Below are positions 7,332 to 15,244 of a stretch of 15,533 nt of DNA, one piece after another. The notes beneath the pieces were generated by a model. It saw nothing but the letters and a program-made list of their open reading frames with translations, had not been told where the DNA came from and searched no databases. Every line of letters begins with the position of its first letter. Position 1 is the stretch's first letter. The stretch comes from Prevotellaceae bacterium (GTDB lineage: Bacteria; Bacteroidota; Bacteroidia; Bacteroidales; UBA932): NCBI GenBank assembly GCA_031259225.1, contig JAIRLT010000168.1, positions 1 to 15,533 of the forward strand, read 5' to 3'. The position numbers were made by a program, and so were the translations under genes.

Positions 7332-8786
7332 ATGAAAAATTTACATTATTACCTGTCATTAGCCGCCGTTGCGCTTGGTGTTACAACCGTTTCCTGCTCC
7401 GGTGATTTAACGGATTTAAATAACGATCCTAAGAGCTACGTGAACGCCCAGCCCGGTGCATTGTTCCTTTCCGGGCAAAAAAGCCTTGCGGATACCTATG
7501 GCTCCGCCGCTGTGGGCGTAGCGCCTTTCAGGGTGCTGGCACAGTCTTGGACGCAAAATACCTACATCAACGAAGCAAACTATAACCTCGCCTCAGCCGA
7601 TGCGCCGTTCGGATGGTGGCGCGACCTCTATACCAAAGCGCTTTCGAACCTTAAACAAGCAAAAATAATATACGAAGAAGAAGAAACAGACGCCGGGGCA
7701 TTGAAAAATAATTTGGCTATTATCGACCTCCTGGAAGTATATACTTATTATTTGTTGGTAAATACTTACGGCAATATTCCGTATTCGGAAGCCTTACAGA
7801 ACAGCACGCCTTTCCCGCGCTATGACAACGCCCGCACGGTAGTGTTAGACCTCCTCCGCCGGCTGGACGACGACCTTGCGGCGTTGGATGTTTCTTATGG
7901 CTCACTGGGCGCTGCCGACCAAATTTATAACGGCAATGTCGGTAAATGGCGCAAATTTGCGGCTACGCTTAAATTGAAAGTTGCGCTACTGCTTGCCGAC
8001 GCCGAACCGCAGGTAGCAAGCGCCAAAGCGCTGGAAGCCGTAGCTACAGGCGTTTTTACCTCGAACGATGACAATGCGCTGTTCAAATACGACGGGGCAA
8101 ATGCCACCAACTCCAACCCCGTATGGCAAGTCGTGGCGCAAACGGCAAGCAACAAAAATCATTCGCCTGCCGGGTTCTTCATCTCTACCCTTACGCAATT
8201 CAACGACCCGCGCCTCCGCCTGTTGTTTACGCAGGATGCGGCGACCGGTTATTCGGGCGGAATAGCCGGGGCAATCAATAACTTTGATGACCTTTCCCAA
8301 TTTTCCGCTTTCTGGCTTAACGCGAAATTACCGGTGAACCTGCTTGACTATTCCGAAACGGAATTCCTGCTCGCCGAAGCCGCCGCCCGCAGTATTGCGG
8401 TAGGCGGAACAGCCGAAGAACACTATAAAAAAGCTATCAAGGCGTCCATTCTTTACTGGGGCGGCGCTGCATCCGATGCCGACACATACATCGCCACAGA
8501 AACCGCCATACAATACAACCCGGCAAACTGGAAGCGGCTCATCGGCTACCAGCAATGGATTGCTTTTGCCGACCGCGGATGGGACGCATGGACAAACATC
8601 CGGCGATTGGGATATCCCGACATCGACGCAGTGAGTCCGCCGGCGGACGCAAACGGGAATTTACCGCGGCGTTTCAACTATCCACCGGTAGAGCAAACAT
8701 CCAATCCCGACAACTGGGCGGCAGCTGTCGCTAATATCTCGGGGAAACAAGATGTAACCGGTGCGAAGTTATTTTGGGAGGAATAA
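7332..8786 (+). CDS. SusD/RagB-like substrate-binding lipoprotein
   Basis: A 484-residue protein. Hydrophobic signal then Cys22 (TVSC followed by SGDLTDLNNDP) marks a lipoprotein exported to the cell surface. A helical body at about 40-400 includes SusD hallmarks (WWRDLYTKALSNLKQAKII; TYYLLVNTYGNIPYSEAL; EFLLAEAAAR), and the C-terminal part has GYQQWIAFADRGWDAWTNIRRLGYP (386-430 region), typical of the SusD-like 2 type. It forms a lid on the SusC barrel and captures the ligand. It starts 5 bases after susC stops and is certainly co-transcribed. The final codons carry the GGAGG used by the next gene. The ligand cannot be read from the sequence. Confidence 0.95.
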   Translation: MKNLHYYLSLAAVALGVTTVSCSGDLTDLNNDPKSYVNAQPGALFLSGQKSLADTYGSAAVGVAPFRVLAQSWTQNTYINEANYNLASADAPFGWWRDLYTKALSNLKQAKIIYEEEETDAGALKNNLAIIDLLEVYTYYLLVNTYGNIPYSEALQNSTPFPRYDNARTVVLDLLRRLDDDLAALDVSYGSLGAADQIYNGNVGKWRKFAATLKLKVALLLADAEPQVASAKALEAVATGVFTSNDDNALFKYDGANATNSNPVWQVVAQTASNKNHSPAGFFISTLTQFNDPRLRLLFTQDAATGYSGGIAGAINNFDDLSQFSAFWLNAKLPVNLLDYSETEFLLAEAAARSIAVGGTAEEHYKKAIKASILYWGGAASDADTYIATETAIQYNPANWKRLIGYQQWIAFADRGWDAWTNIRRLGYPDIDAVSPPADANGNLPRRFNYPPVEQTSNPDNWAAAVANISGKQDVTGAKLFWEE

Positions 8787-8788
8787 CC

Positions 8789-9820
8789 ATGAGGAGGATT
8801 TATAGTATAGTAACCGCAATACTCGTCTGCGTGACGGGCGCCTGTGCGCAGGAAGCTGTAAAAAAAGGATTGGACGCTATCCGCAAGCAAGGCATTGAAG
8901 CCCACCTGTCATTCCTCGCCGATGATATACTGGAAGGACGCGAAGCCGGAAAACGCGGAGGCGCCCTGGCTGCCGGATATATAAAAACCGTACTCTCGGG
9001 ATGGGGAATAGCCCCTTTCGGGGATAATTATTTCCAGCCTTTCGAAGCCTACAGCCGCGACCGGCAAAAGAAAGGAAACTTCCGGGTACATCCCGACAGT
9101 ATCGCCCGTTACAGGCAGGAACCCGGTCACCGCCGGCTGGCGTTGAAAAACGTCATCGGATACATCGAAGGACGCAATAAAAATCAATATGTCATACTCG
9201 GGGCGCATTACGACCACTTGGGAACGGACGAGGCGCTGGAAGGCGACCGGGTATATAACGGCGCCGATGACAACGCATCGGGTGTGGCTGCTGCCTTGCA
9301 GGTTGCCCGCGCCTGTGTGGCTACGGGCGAACAACCGGAACGAAGTATTGTCTTTGCCTTCTGGGACGCCGAAGAACTGGGATGTTTAGGGTCGGAATAC
9401 TTTGTAGCCAACATCGAACCCACCGGCACGATTAAGGGATATATCAACCTGGATATGCTGGGACGCGACGGGACGCTCCCTTTCCCTGCAAAAAAAGACA
9501 CACAGGAAATTATTCCCAATGCCTTTTTCTTTTTGTATGCGGATGAACTGGCAAAATACCAAGAACAACTCGCCGGGGATATCGATAACTACCGGCTGGA
9601 TATAACAGCGTCCACACGCGTACTTTCCCCCCGGGCGCGCGGAAGCGACAATGCCTCATTTTCCGTCAGGAATATCCCCGTACTGTGGTTCTTTTCGGGC
9701 ATTCATCCCGATTACCATACGCCCGGCGACGAAATCGACAAAATCAATTTCGATAAACTGACCGACCTGACCAAAATTGTTTACCTGAACCTGTGGAAAC
9801 TGGCAAACGAACAATATTAA
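8789..9820 (+). CDS. exported M28-family zinc metallopeptidase
   Basis: A 343-residue protein using the ATG at 8789, two bases after the susD stop; GGAGG at 8777-8781 sits 7 bases before it, which favours this start over an in-frame ATG at 8774 that would lack the signal start. Residues 1-20 are a signal peptide (cleavage near ACA-QEA). The two-zinc site is complete: His140 (GAHYDH), Asp160 (GADDNASG), catalytic Glu195 and ligand Glu196 (DAEELG), Asp222 (NLDMLGR) and His310 (PDYHTPGD). M28 enzymes are mostly aminopeptidases or related exopeptidases. No PA domain is visible. In the SusCD operon it would trim imported peptides in the periplasm; the precise substrate is inferred. Confidence 0.94.
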   Translation: MRRIYSIVTAILVCVTGACAQEAVKKGLDAIRKQGIEAHLSFLADDILEGREAGKRGGALAAGYIKTVLSGWGIAPFGDNYFQPFEAYSRDRQKKGNFRVHPDSIARYRQEPGHRRLALKNVIGYIEGRNKNQYVILGAHYDHLGTDEALEGDRVYNGADDNASGVAAALQVARACVATGEQPERSIVFAFWDAEELGCLGSEYFVANIEPTGTIKGYINLDMLGRDGTLPFPAKKDTQEIIPNAFFFLYADELAKYQEQLAGDIDNYRLDITASTRVLSPRARGSDNASFSVRNIPVLWFFSGIHPDYHTPGDEIDKINFDKLTDLTKIVYLNLWKLANEQY

Positions 9821-9847
9821 ACATAACCATTAAAAACAATTATTATT

Positions 9848-10879
9848 ATGACTACTAAATTATCCAAACTGTATTACGTGCTATTGTCAGCCGTAATTAT
9901 CACTTTTTGCTTCGCCTGCAAAGGCAGGGGCAATACCGGCGCCGCTGCTGCCAACCCTTTTGCCGACTCCACGGCTGCCGAAGCCCTTGTTACCCTCATC
10001 CCCAATATTACGGCGGGCGCTGAGGCGTATTTCTCCCCCGACGGACAATCGCTCATTTATAACGGCAAGGAAGCCGACGATCCCGTCTACCATGTATACA
10101 CCATCCGTATCGACGGCTCCGACCGCCGGCTGATTAACAGCGCCGGCGACGATGCTTGCTCGTTCTTCCATCCCAACGGTCGGGAAATTGTCTGGACGTC
10201 CACCCGCGACCGCCTCGACCTGCCAAAAGGCAACTGGAGCGACGTAGATGACTACCCGCAGGGCGCCGAACTCTACCTGTCGGATTTGGACGGAAACAAT
10301 ATCCGGCGGATTACGGACAATGCCCATTATGACGCGGAAGTCAGTTTTTCCCCTGACGGGAAATACCTGCTTTTCGCCCGCCAAATTGACGGCGCAATTG
10401 ACCTCTGGCTTGCCGACCCCGACGGCTCCAACCAGCGGCAACTCACCTACACACCCGATTTGCAGGAAGGCGGCGCACAGTTCCTGCCCGACAGTGAAAC
10501 CATTCTCTTCCGGGCATGGAAGAAGTCCGAGCAAGCGAATGACAGTAAGGACATGCACCTCTACACTGTCCGCGTCGACGGCTCCGACCTGCACCAGCTA
10601 ACCACCGAACCCGGGACGCACTGGGCGCCTTATCCCGCACCCGACGGCATCCATGCGGTGTATGTAAAAGTGCTGCCGCCGCGCAACTATGACCTCTTCC
10701 TCTTCAACCTGCAAACCGGCGAAGAGCAACGGCTGACTTATAACGCCGCATTCGACGGTTTCCCGAGTTTCTCGCCCGACGGGCGCTACATCGCCTTTAC
10801 TTCTTTCCGCAATGCCGGCGAGAAACGCGTTCCCAAACTCTACTTACTGGACGTGTCTTCTTTGGGAATTGGGAATTAA
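9848..10879 (+). CDS. TolB-like six-bladed beta-propeller lipoprotein
   Basis: A 343-residue protein. N-terminal signal with lipobox FAC and Cys24. Six WD40-like (PD40) blades are marked by SPDG or variants at 63-66, 108-111, 168-171, 213-216 (LPDS), 264-267 and 309-312, each followed by a strand and a D-G-S/N turn (IRIDGSDRRL, LSDLDGNNIRRIT, VRVDGSDLHQLT). Such propellers bind proteins or ligands; there is no catalytic domain attached. It begins 27 bases after the peptidase gene and is the last gene of the operon, so it may help binding or hold the peptidase; this is inference. The end (LGIGN and TAA) is encoded by GGGAATT heptamers, so the native C-terminus may be altered. Confidence 0.88.
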   Translation: MTTKLSKLYYVLLSAVIITFCFACKGRGNTGAAAANPFADSTAAEALVTLIPNITAGAEAYFSPDGQSLIYNGKEADDPVYHVYTIRIDGSDRRLINSAGDDACSFFHPNGREIVWTSTRDRLDLPKGNWSDVDDYPQGAELYLSDLDGNNIRRITDNAHYDAEVSFSPDGKYLLFARQIDGAIDLWLADPDGSNQRQLTYTPDLQEGGAQFLPDSETILFRAWKKSEQANDSKDMHLYTVRVDGSDLHQLTTEPGTHWAPYPAPDGIHAVYVKVLPPRNYDLFLFNLQTGEEQRLTYNAAFDGFPSFSPDGRYIAFTSFRNAGEKRVPKLYLLDVSSLGIGN

Positions 10880-10934
10880 GAATTGGCAGGAATAATTTAA
10901 AGATTTCAAAATTTAAAGATTTAAGGATTTCAAA
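10864..10934. repeat. GGGAATT heptamers followed by an 8-bp repeat
   Basis: GGGAATT, GGGAATT, AAGAATT at 10864-10884 overlap the end of the propeller gene. Then from 10895 to 10934 come five 8-bp units: ATTTAAAG, ATTTCAAA, ATTTAAAG, ATTTAAGG, ATTTCAAA. This is the only clear tract here with a period other than 7. Confidence 0.8.
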
Positions 10935-10970
10935 AGAACCGCCGGTACATTTCTGCACCGGCGGTTCTTT
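10933..10970 (+). terminator. operon terminator
   Basis: Perfect 14-bp stem, AAAGAACCGCCGGT (10933-10946) with ACCGGCGGTTCTTT (10957-10970), and a 10-base loop. It follows the susC operon. Because the left arm begins with A and the right ends with T it can act in both directions, and so may also block minus-strand transcription from floA. Confidence 0.88.
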
Positions 10971-11154
10971 GTTGCACCTACGTCCCCCTTTGAAAGAAGG
11001 GGAGGGCAGGGCAAATGCATGCAAATTAAGTAATCAAATTTTTAAGATAAATCAAGTCGTATCGCTAACCGGGTATTGGTTCAGGCGCTGACCGAATGTC
11101 CGGTCAAAGGCTAAATTTTAGTTATAAGTCGCGACAAGCGCGGTGGCGTCAGCC

Positions 11155-11200
11155 ATTCTTAATTCCTAATTCTTAATTCCTAATTCTTAATTCTTAATTT
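11155..11200. repeat. ATTCTTA/ATTCCTA heptamer tract
   Basis: Six units (ATTCTTA, ATTCCTA, ATTCTTA, ATTCCTA, ATTCTTA, ATTCTTA) and a partial seventh lie between the convergent propeller and floA genes, starting just after GGTGGCGTCAGCC and ending 14 bases before the floA stop. The rest of 10971-11154 shows only a short CCCC/GGGG hairpin near 10985 and a GACCG/CGGTC hairpin near 11090; no gene is seen. Confidence 0.92.
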
Positions 11201-11214
11201 TTCAAAGCGCCCCG

Positions 11215-12171
11215 TTAGCGTGGCTTGGCGATGTTTTCGCGCATCTCGGTATCGGCTTGGATGTTTTTCATTTTGTAGTAGTCCATGATGCCGAGGTTGC
11301 CGGAACGGAAAGCTTCCGCCATAGCCAGCGGCACTTGTGCTTCGGCTTCTATCACTTTGGCGCGGGCTTCCTGCGCTTTGGCTTTCATTTCCTGTTCCAG
11401 GGCTACAGCCATCGCGCGTTTTTCTTCGGCACGGGCTTGTGCAATGTTTTTGTCGGCGTTAGCCTGGTCCATTTGCAGCACTGCGCCGATATTCCGCCCG
11501 ATGTCGATGTCGGCAATATCAATGGACAGGATTTCGAAAGCGGTACCGGCGTCTAATCCTTTTTCAAGTACGACGCGCGAAATGGAGTCGGGATTTTCCA
11601 GCACGCTCTTATGCGACGCCGCCGAGCCGATACTTGATACAATACCTTCGCCCACGCGCGCCAATACGGTTTCTTCGCCTGCGCCGCCGACCAACTGTTT
11701 GATGTTGGCGCGCACGGTTACCCGCGCTTTTGAGATCAGCTGGATACCGTCTTTCGCGACAGCCGTTACCGGCGGCGTGTTAATCACTTTCGGATTAACC
11801 GACATCTGTACGGCTTCAAATACGTCGCGTCCTGCGAGGTCAATTGCAGCAGCCATTTTGAAGTCCAGCGGAATATTCGCCTTGTCTGCCGACACCAGTG
11901 CATTCACCACTTTCGGCACATGCCCCTTGGCGAGGTAGTGCGCTTCGAGGGCATTGGCGTCTAATGTCAAGCCGGCTTTCGTTCCCGTAATCATCGCCAT
12001 GACGATAGTGCTTGGCGGCACTTTGCGCCACCGCATCAGCACCAATTGCAGGAGCGATATACGTACGCCCGAAATCAACGCCTGAAACCATAGGGTTATC
12101 GGGAAAAAGTAAAGCAGGATAAAAAAGCCGATCAGTATGACGGCTGCCCAAATTAAATACATTGTTTCCAT
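11215..12171 (-). CDS. floA: flotillin-like protein FloA
   Basis: A 318-residue membrane-associated scaffold protein. One hydrophobic hairpin or membrane segment at about 5-45, a band-7/SPFH-like domain with KVPPSTIVMAMITGTKAGL and LEAHYLAKGHVPKVVNALVSA, and a C-terminal Ala/Glu-rich helical region (about 240-290, QARAEEKRAMAVALEQEMKA) that drives oligomers. Family knowledge: FloA organises functional membrane microdomains and works with NfeD proteins. Length is close to the usual 320-335. nfeD lies 32 bases upstream on the same strand, so the two are co-transcribed. The start could be Met4 (MYLIW) instead. No Shine-Dalgarno is visible; the leader is nearly all A/T. Confidence 0.95.
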   Translation of the reverse strand: METMYLIWAAVILIGFFILLYFFPITLWFQALISGVRISLLQLVLMRWRKVPPSTIVMAMITGTKAGLTLDANALEAHYLAKGHVPKVVNALVSADKANIPLDFKMAAAIDLAGRDVFEAVQMSVNPKVINTPPVTAVAKDGIQLISKARVTVRANIKQLVGGAGEETVLARVGEGIVSSIGSAASHKSVLENPDSISRVVLEKGLDAGTAFEILSIDIADIDIGRNIGAVLQMDQANADKNIAQARAEEKRAMAVALEQEMKAKAQEARAKVIEAEAQVPLAMAEAFRSGNLGIMDYYKMKNIQADTEMRENIAKPR

Positions 12172-12198
12172 AATTTTTTATTTTTTAAATAGATTTTT

Positions 12199-12226
12199 AC
12201 AACTTACGACCTACGACTAACAATTA
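12199..12226. repeat. short heptamer tract at the nfeD/floA junction
   Basis: Units ACAACTT, ACGACCT, ACGACTA, ACAATTA. The nfeD TAA stop (12204-12206) and its last codons (SRRS) lie inside. Confidence 0.7.
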
Positions 12227-12668
12227 CTTTTGCGCCGTCTATCTTGACAATTTCGACTTTCTGTGAAGGGTTGATGATACCTTCAAAGGAGGTTGCTTCG
12301 ATTTGTACGCTGTTAATTTTAACCGTCCCCACCGGCGCCAGGCGTGTTACGGTAATACCTTGCATCCCTACGGCGAGACCGCGTTCTGCCGCTGTGCCCA
12401 CTGCTTGCGAGGTGATGGCGGAAGTGAGCGATAGCCTTTTCCATGTCTTGGGGCGCAATGCGTAGCATGCAAAAAGGATACATATAATAATTGTCCCCGC
12501 CAATACGATATGCCCTGTACCGTCGTCGTACTTATAGTATGCCATCACCACCCCGCCGGCAAGCGACAGGATACCCAGTATGCCGGTAATGCCAAAGCCC
12601 GGAATAATCAACAATTCCATCAGCAGCAGGACAACGCCCAGTAAAATAAGAGTAATGATTAGTGCCAT
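12204..12668 (-). CDS. short NfeD-family membrane protein
   Basis: A 154-residue protein of the short NfeD type without the protease domain. Three hydrophobic segments at about 3-21, 24-43 and 52-70 precede a soluble OB-fold domain at about 95-152 (GMQGITVTRLAPVGTVKINS then VEIVKIDGAKVIV). It pairs with FloA in membrane microdomains, and its gene directly precedes floA. The start ATG is supported by the usual N-terminal family pattern (hydrophobic stretch then MELLIIPGFGITGI). The -7 box is only 9 bases from the ATG, so the mRNA would be almost leaderless. The final residues SRRS come from heptamer repeats. Confidence 0.92.
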   Translation of the reverse strand: MALIITLILLGVVLLLMELLIIPGFGITGILGILSLAGGVVMAYYKYDDGTGHIVLAGTIIICILFACYALRPKTWKRLSLTSAITSQAVGTAAERGLAVGMQGITVTRLAPVGTVKINSVQIEATSFEGIINPSQKVEIVKIDGAKVIVSRRS

Positions 12669-12676
12669 AATGGCGT

Positions 12677-12684
12677 CAAAGATA
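12677..12684 (-). promoter_or_regulatory. -7 box for nfeD-floA
   Basis: The minus strand reads TATCTTTG. A weak -33 (GTTT at 12705-12708) lies 20 bases upstream. The expected start, 4-7 bases downstream of the box, is only 2-5 bases from the nfeD ATG. Confidence 0.6.
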
Positions 12685-12763
12685 CAAAAAAAATCAAGAA
12701 CCGGAAACAGGATAGGTATTTATCCATATTTTATCCAAAAAGGGTTTACAGAGCAGGGAATAT

Positions 12764-14920
12764 TTAAGAATTTATCCGCACGACTTTTTCCACGCCTTTG
12801 ATTTGCCGCAGTTGGTAGAGGAGCATGTCCAGTTGTTTATTGTCGCGCACCATTACCTGTACTTGCCCGCTGAACATGCCGCCATCGGCGCCGGATAGGT
12901 TGATGGCGCGCAGTATGCTGTTCATTTTGGTAATAGCGTCGGTGATAGCCCCGATAAGCCCCGGCTCATTGTCGCCGGTGATGCGCAGCTTGACTTGGAA
13001 ATTGTTGGCGAGAGCCGTTTCGCGCCATTTTACTTTCAGGACGCGGTAAGGGTATTTTTCAATCAGCCGTGCGGCATTGGGACAGGAATGGCGGTGGATT
13101 TTTATGCCGTCGCTAATGGTAACGAAGCCGAACACATCGTCGCCGTAAATGGGATTACAGCATTTCGACAATTTATAGCTGGCGTTATGCAGTTTGTCGT
13201 CAATCAGCAGGTAGTCGCCGGCGGTGACGCCCTGTTCGCGTGTTTGTGCGGCTTTCCCTGCCGGTTGTTCGCCGGCGGGCATGGCGGTGATGACTTCCTT
13301 GATTTGTGCGATGTCGATTTTTTCGTTTGCCAGCCCGGCGTATAAATCGGTGATATGTTTCAGGCGGTACTGTTTCAACAGCCGTCCCAGTGCCTCGTCG
13401 GTGAGTGCCAGTTTCCAGTTTTTCAGGCGGCGTTCGAGGAGTTCTTTGCCTTCCTGAGCGCGTTTGGTTTCTTCTTCGCGCAGTTTTTGTTTTATTTTCG
13501 ACCGCGCTTTGGAGGTAACCACATTATTCAACCAGTCGCTTGCGGGCTGCTGGTTTTTGGCGGTAATGATTTCCACCGTATCGCCGGTGCGGAGGGTTTC
13601 CTTAATCGGTACGATGCGTCCATTGACCTTTGCGCCTGCCGTGTGCAACCCGATATTGGTATGCAGGTCGAAGGCAAAGTCAAGCACCGTAGCGCCTGCC
13701 GGCAAACGGCGCAGGTCGCCCGCGGGGGTGCATACGATGATTTCGTTTAACTGGACGCCGGTCATTTGCTGTACGCTTCCTTCGTTGGGCGTTTCCATGA
13801 GTTGCCGTACCCTGTCGAGCCATGCCTGCATGCTGCCCAGGGTCTGTATGCCCTTATATTTCCAGTGGGCGGCGGCGCCGCGTTCGGCGGCGTCGTCCAT
13901 GCCGGTGGTACGTATCTGCACTTCCATGGCTTGCCCGTATTTGTCCAGCACGGTCATATGCAGCGCGCGGTAGCCGCTGACTTTGGGTTTGCTTATCCAG
14001 TCGCGCAGGCGGGTATCGTCGGTGTCGTAGGTTTTTTGCACGATGGAATAAACTTTCCAGCAGGCGGCGTCTTCCGTTTCCTTGTCCGGCGGCGTATCTA
14101 TGATGATGCGGGTTGCGAATATGTCGTACACTTTCTCAAAATCTATTTTCTGCGCCTGCATCTTTTTCCAGATGGAGTATACGGATTTCGTACGGCTTTT
14201 GATTTCGCAGGGCAGCGCTTCTTTCCGCAGGGCTTGTTCGATAGGTTGCAGTGTTTCCTGCAGGAAGCGTTCCCGTTCGCCGGCGGAGCTTTTCAGCTTG
14301 TTGGTGATTAGCCGGTAGGCGTCGGGTTCGGTAAATTTCAGCGACAAATCTTCCATTTCCGACTTGATATTATAAAGCCCCAACTGGTGCGCCAGCGGCG
14401 CGTACAGCAGCAAGGTCTCTGCCGCCTTTTTCTGCTGTTTCGATTTCGGGAAAAAGTCCAGCGAGCGCATGACCTCTAACCGGTCAATCAACTTGATGAT
14501 GGTTACACGCGGATCGGTGGAGTAGGATACGATGAGTTTGCGGAAATTATCGGCTTGCAGGCTGGTCTGTTTGATGTCGATGGTTGCAATTTTATTCAAT
14601 CCGGTAACGATGTTGGCGACTTCGCTGCCGTAGGGTTTGAGCATTTCCGGTTCTTTTATTTCCCGCAACGCATCCATACCTTCCGGCGTGTGGGCATTGC
14701 GGATACCCTGCCGGATGGCTTCGTGCAACAACACCGCCATCACCGAAGCCGCCGTCAGCCCGACGTCTTCGATGGTCATACGCGCCACCGTAACGGCATG
14801 GTACAATAGCGGATCGCCGTTTTCGCGGCAACGACCGTCCATTGCTTTTTCCGCTTCGGCGCAGGCGCGGCAAATCAGCGCCTGTTCCTTTTCCGGGAAA
14901 TGACCGCAGACTTGCAGCAA
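12764..14920 (-). CDS. long RSH protein, (p)ppGpp synthetase with degenerate hydrolase site
   Basis: A 718-residue RelA/SpoT homologue. Residues 25-180 form the HD region: His41 is kept and Asp146 (LIDRLEVMRS) is kept, but the HD motif is His66-Glu67 (LLHEA) and the following ED pair reads RQ, so hydrolysis is probably lost. Residues 235-355 form the synthetase with KSRTKSVYSIWKKM, YDIFATRIII, GYRALHMTVL and EVQIRT intact; the charge motif is RLRD (304-307), closer to the RxKD of bifunctional enzymes than to ExDD of RelA. TGS at about 388-452, a Cys/His motif (Cys587, Cys588, His611, Cys613) at 580-620 and ACT at about 641-718 complete the long form. It makes the stringent-response alarmone at the ribosome. 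No in-frame ATG exists near the start; TTG at 14920 is used here, and the frame is open to 14960. Gene symbol relA or spoT is left open. Confidence 0.93.
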   Translation of the reverse strand: MLQVCGHFPEKEQALICRACAEAEKAMDGRCRENGDPLLYHAVTVARMTIEDVGLTAASVMAVLLHEAIRQGIRNAHTPEGMDALREIKEPEMLKPYGSEVANIVTGLNKIATIDIKQTSLQADNFRKLIVSYSTDPRVTIIKLIDRLEVMRSLDFFPKSKQQKKAAETLLLYAPLAHQLGLYNIKSEMEDLSLKFTEPDAYRLITNKLKSSAGERERFLQETLQPIEQALRKEALPCEIKSRTKSVYSIWKKMQAQKIDFEKVYDIFATRIIIDTPPDKETEDAACWKVYSIVQKTYDTDDTRLRDWISKPKVSGYRALHMTVLDKYGQAMEVQIRTTGMDDAAERGAAAHWKYKGIQTLGSMQAWLDRVRQLMETPNEGSVQQMTGVQLNEIIVCTPAGDLRRLPAGATVLDFAFDLHTNIGLHTAGAKVNGRIVPIKETLRTGDTVEIITAKNQQPASDWLNNVVTSKARSKIKQKLREEETKRAQEGKELLERRLKNWKLALTDEALGRLLKQYRLKHITDLYAGLANEKIDIAQIKEVITAMPAGEQPAGKAAQTREQGVTAGDYLLIDDKLHNASYKLSKCCNPIYGDDVFGFVTISDGIKIHRHSCPNAARLIEKYPYRVLKVKWRETALANNFQVKLRITGDNEPGLIGAITDAITKMNSILRAINLSGADGGMFSGQVQVMVRDNKQLDMLLYQLRQIKGVEKVVRINS

Positions 14921-14933
14921 CCAATGTATGTCC

Positions 14934-14975
14934 TTTAATGTGCTAATGTGACTAATTGTTTAATGTGACTAATTG
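14934..14975. repeat. direct repeats at the RSH gene start
   Basis: TAATGTGACTAATTG occurs at 14944-14958 and again at 14961-14975, with further partial copies of TTAATGTG at 14935 and nearby. The tract lies immediately before the RSH reading frame, where a normal start codon would be expected. Confidence 0.7.
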
Positions 14976-14990
14976 GCTGGCGGCGGAAGG

Positions 14991-15034
14991 ATTATAAATT
15001 ACGAATTACGAATTAGGAATTAGCCGGCGCCGGC
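14991..15034. repeat. ATTACGA heptamers joined to a GC palindrome
   Basis: Units ATTATAA, ATTACGA, ATTACGA, ATTAGGA, ATTAGCC (14991-15025) run straight into the perfect palindrome GCCGGCGCCGGC (15023-15034). The tract sits in the RSH leader. Confidence 0.88.
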
Positions 15035-15058
15035 ACATTATATTGTAAATTTTGCGTA

Positions 15059-15066
15059 CAAATATA
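15059..15066 (-). promoter_or_regulatory. -7 box for the RSH gene
   Basis: The minus strand reads TATATTTG. It implies a leader of about 130 bases that contains the heptamers, the GC palindrome and the direct repeats. The -33 element is weak. Confidence 0.5.
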
Positions 15067-15113
15067 CGAAAAAATGCGCTGATTATTTAATGGGCTCATG
15101 GGACGGCGGGAAA

Positions 15114-15149
15114 ATTAAGAATTAGGAATTACGAATTAGCTGGCGCCAG
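15114..15149. repeat. ATTAGGA heptamers joined to a GC palindrome
   Basis: Units ATTAAGA, ATTAGGA, ATTACGA, ATTAGCT (15114-15141) run into CTGGCGCCAG (15140-15149). This is the same architecture as 14991-15034. Confidence 0.88.
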
Positions 15150-15172
15150 TCCACTAACTATTAACAATTATT

Positions 15173-15225
15173 AAAAAAGTTCCCTTAGTAGCAAAAGAAC
15201 GAGTATATGAACAATACCCTTATTA
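15173..15225 (-). repeat. 53-bp dispersed repeat, right copy
   Basis: Its reverse complement aligns without gaps to 310-362 with about 42 of 53 matches. It has the same neighbours as the left copy: a heptamer tract on one side and an inverted-repeat element beyond. Confidence 0.6.
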
Positions 15226-15244
15226 CCTTATTAAACTGCTTCGC

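Noticed and set aside
8774..8788. Earlier ATG for the M28 gene
   Set aside because: It overlaps susD and adds five residues before a normal signal peptide; GGAGG is correctly spaced only for the ATG at 8789.
9887..10594. 235-codon minus-strand ORF
   Set aside because: Antisense shadow of the propeller gene, whose blade motifs are unambiguous.
10981..11010. CCCC/GGGG hairpin as a second terminator
   Set aside because: Only four to five pairs and no T run; likely a dispersed-repeat fragment.
11285..11938. 217-codon plus-strand ORF
   Set aside because: Antisense shadow of floA, Ala/Ser-rich with no domain.
12755..12775. Heptamer tract at the RSH stop codon
   Set aside because: Only about two vaguely similar 7-mers around TTTAAGAATTTA; not enough to count as a sixth case.
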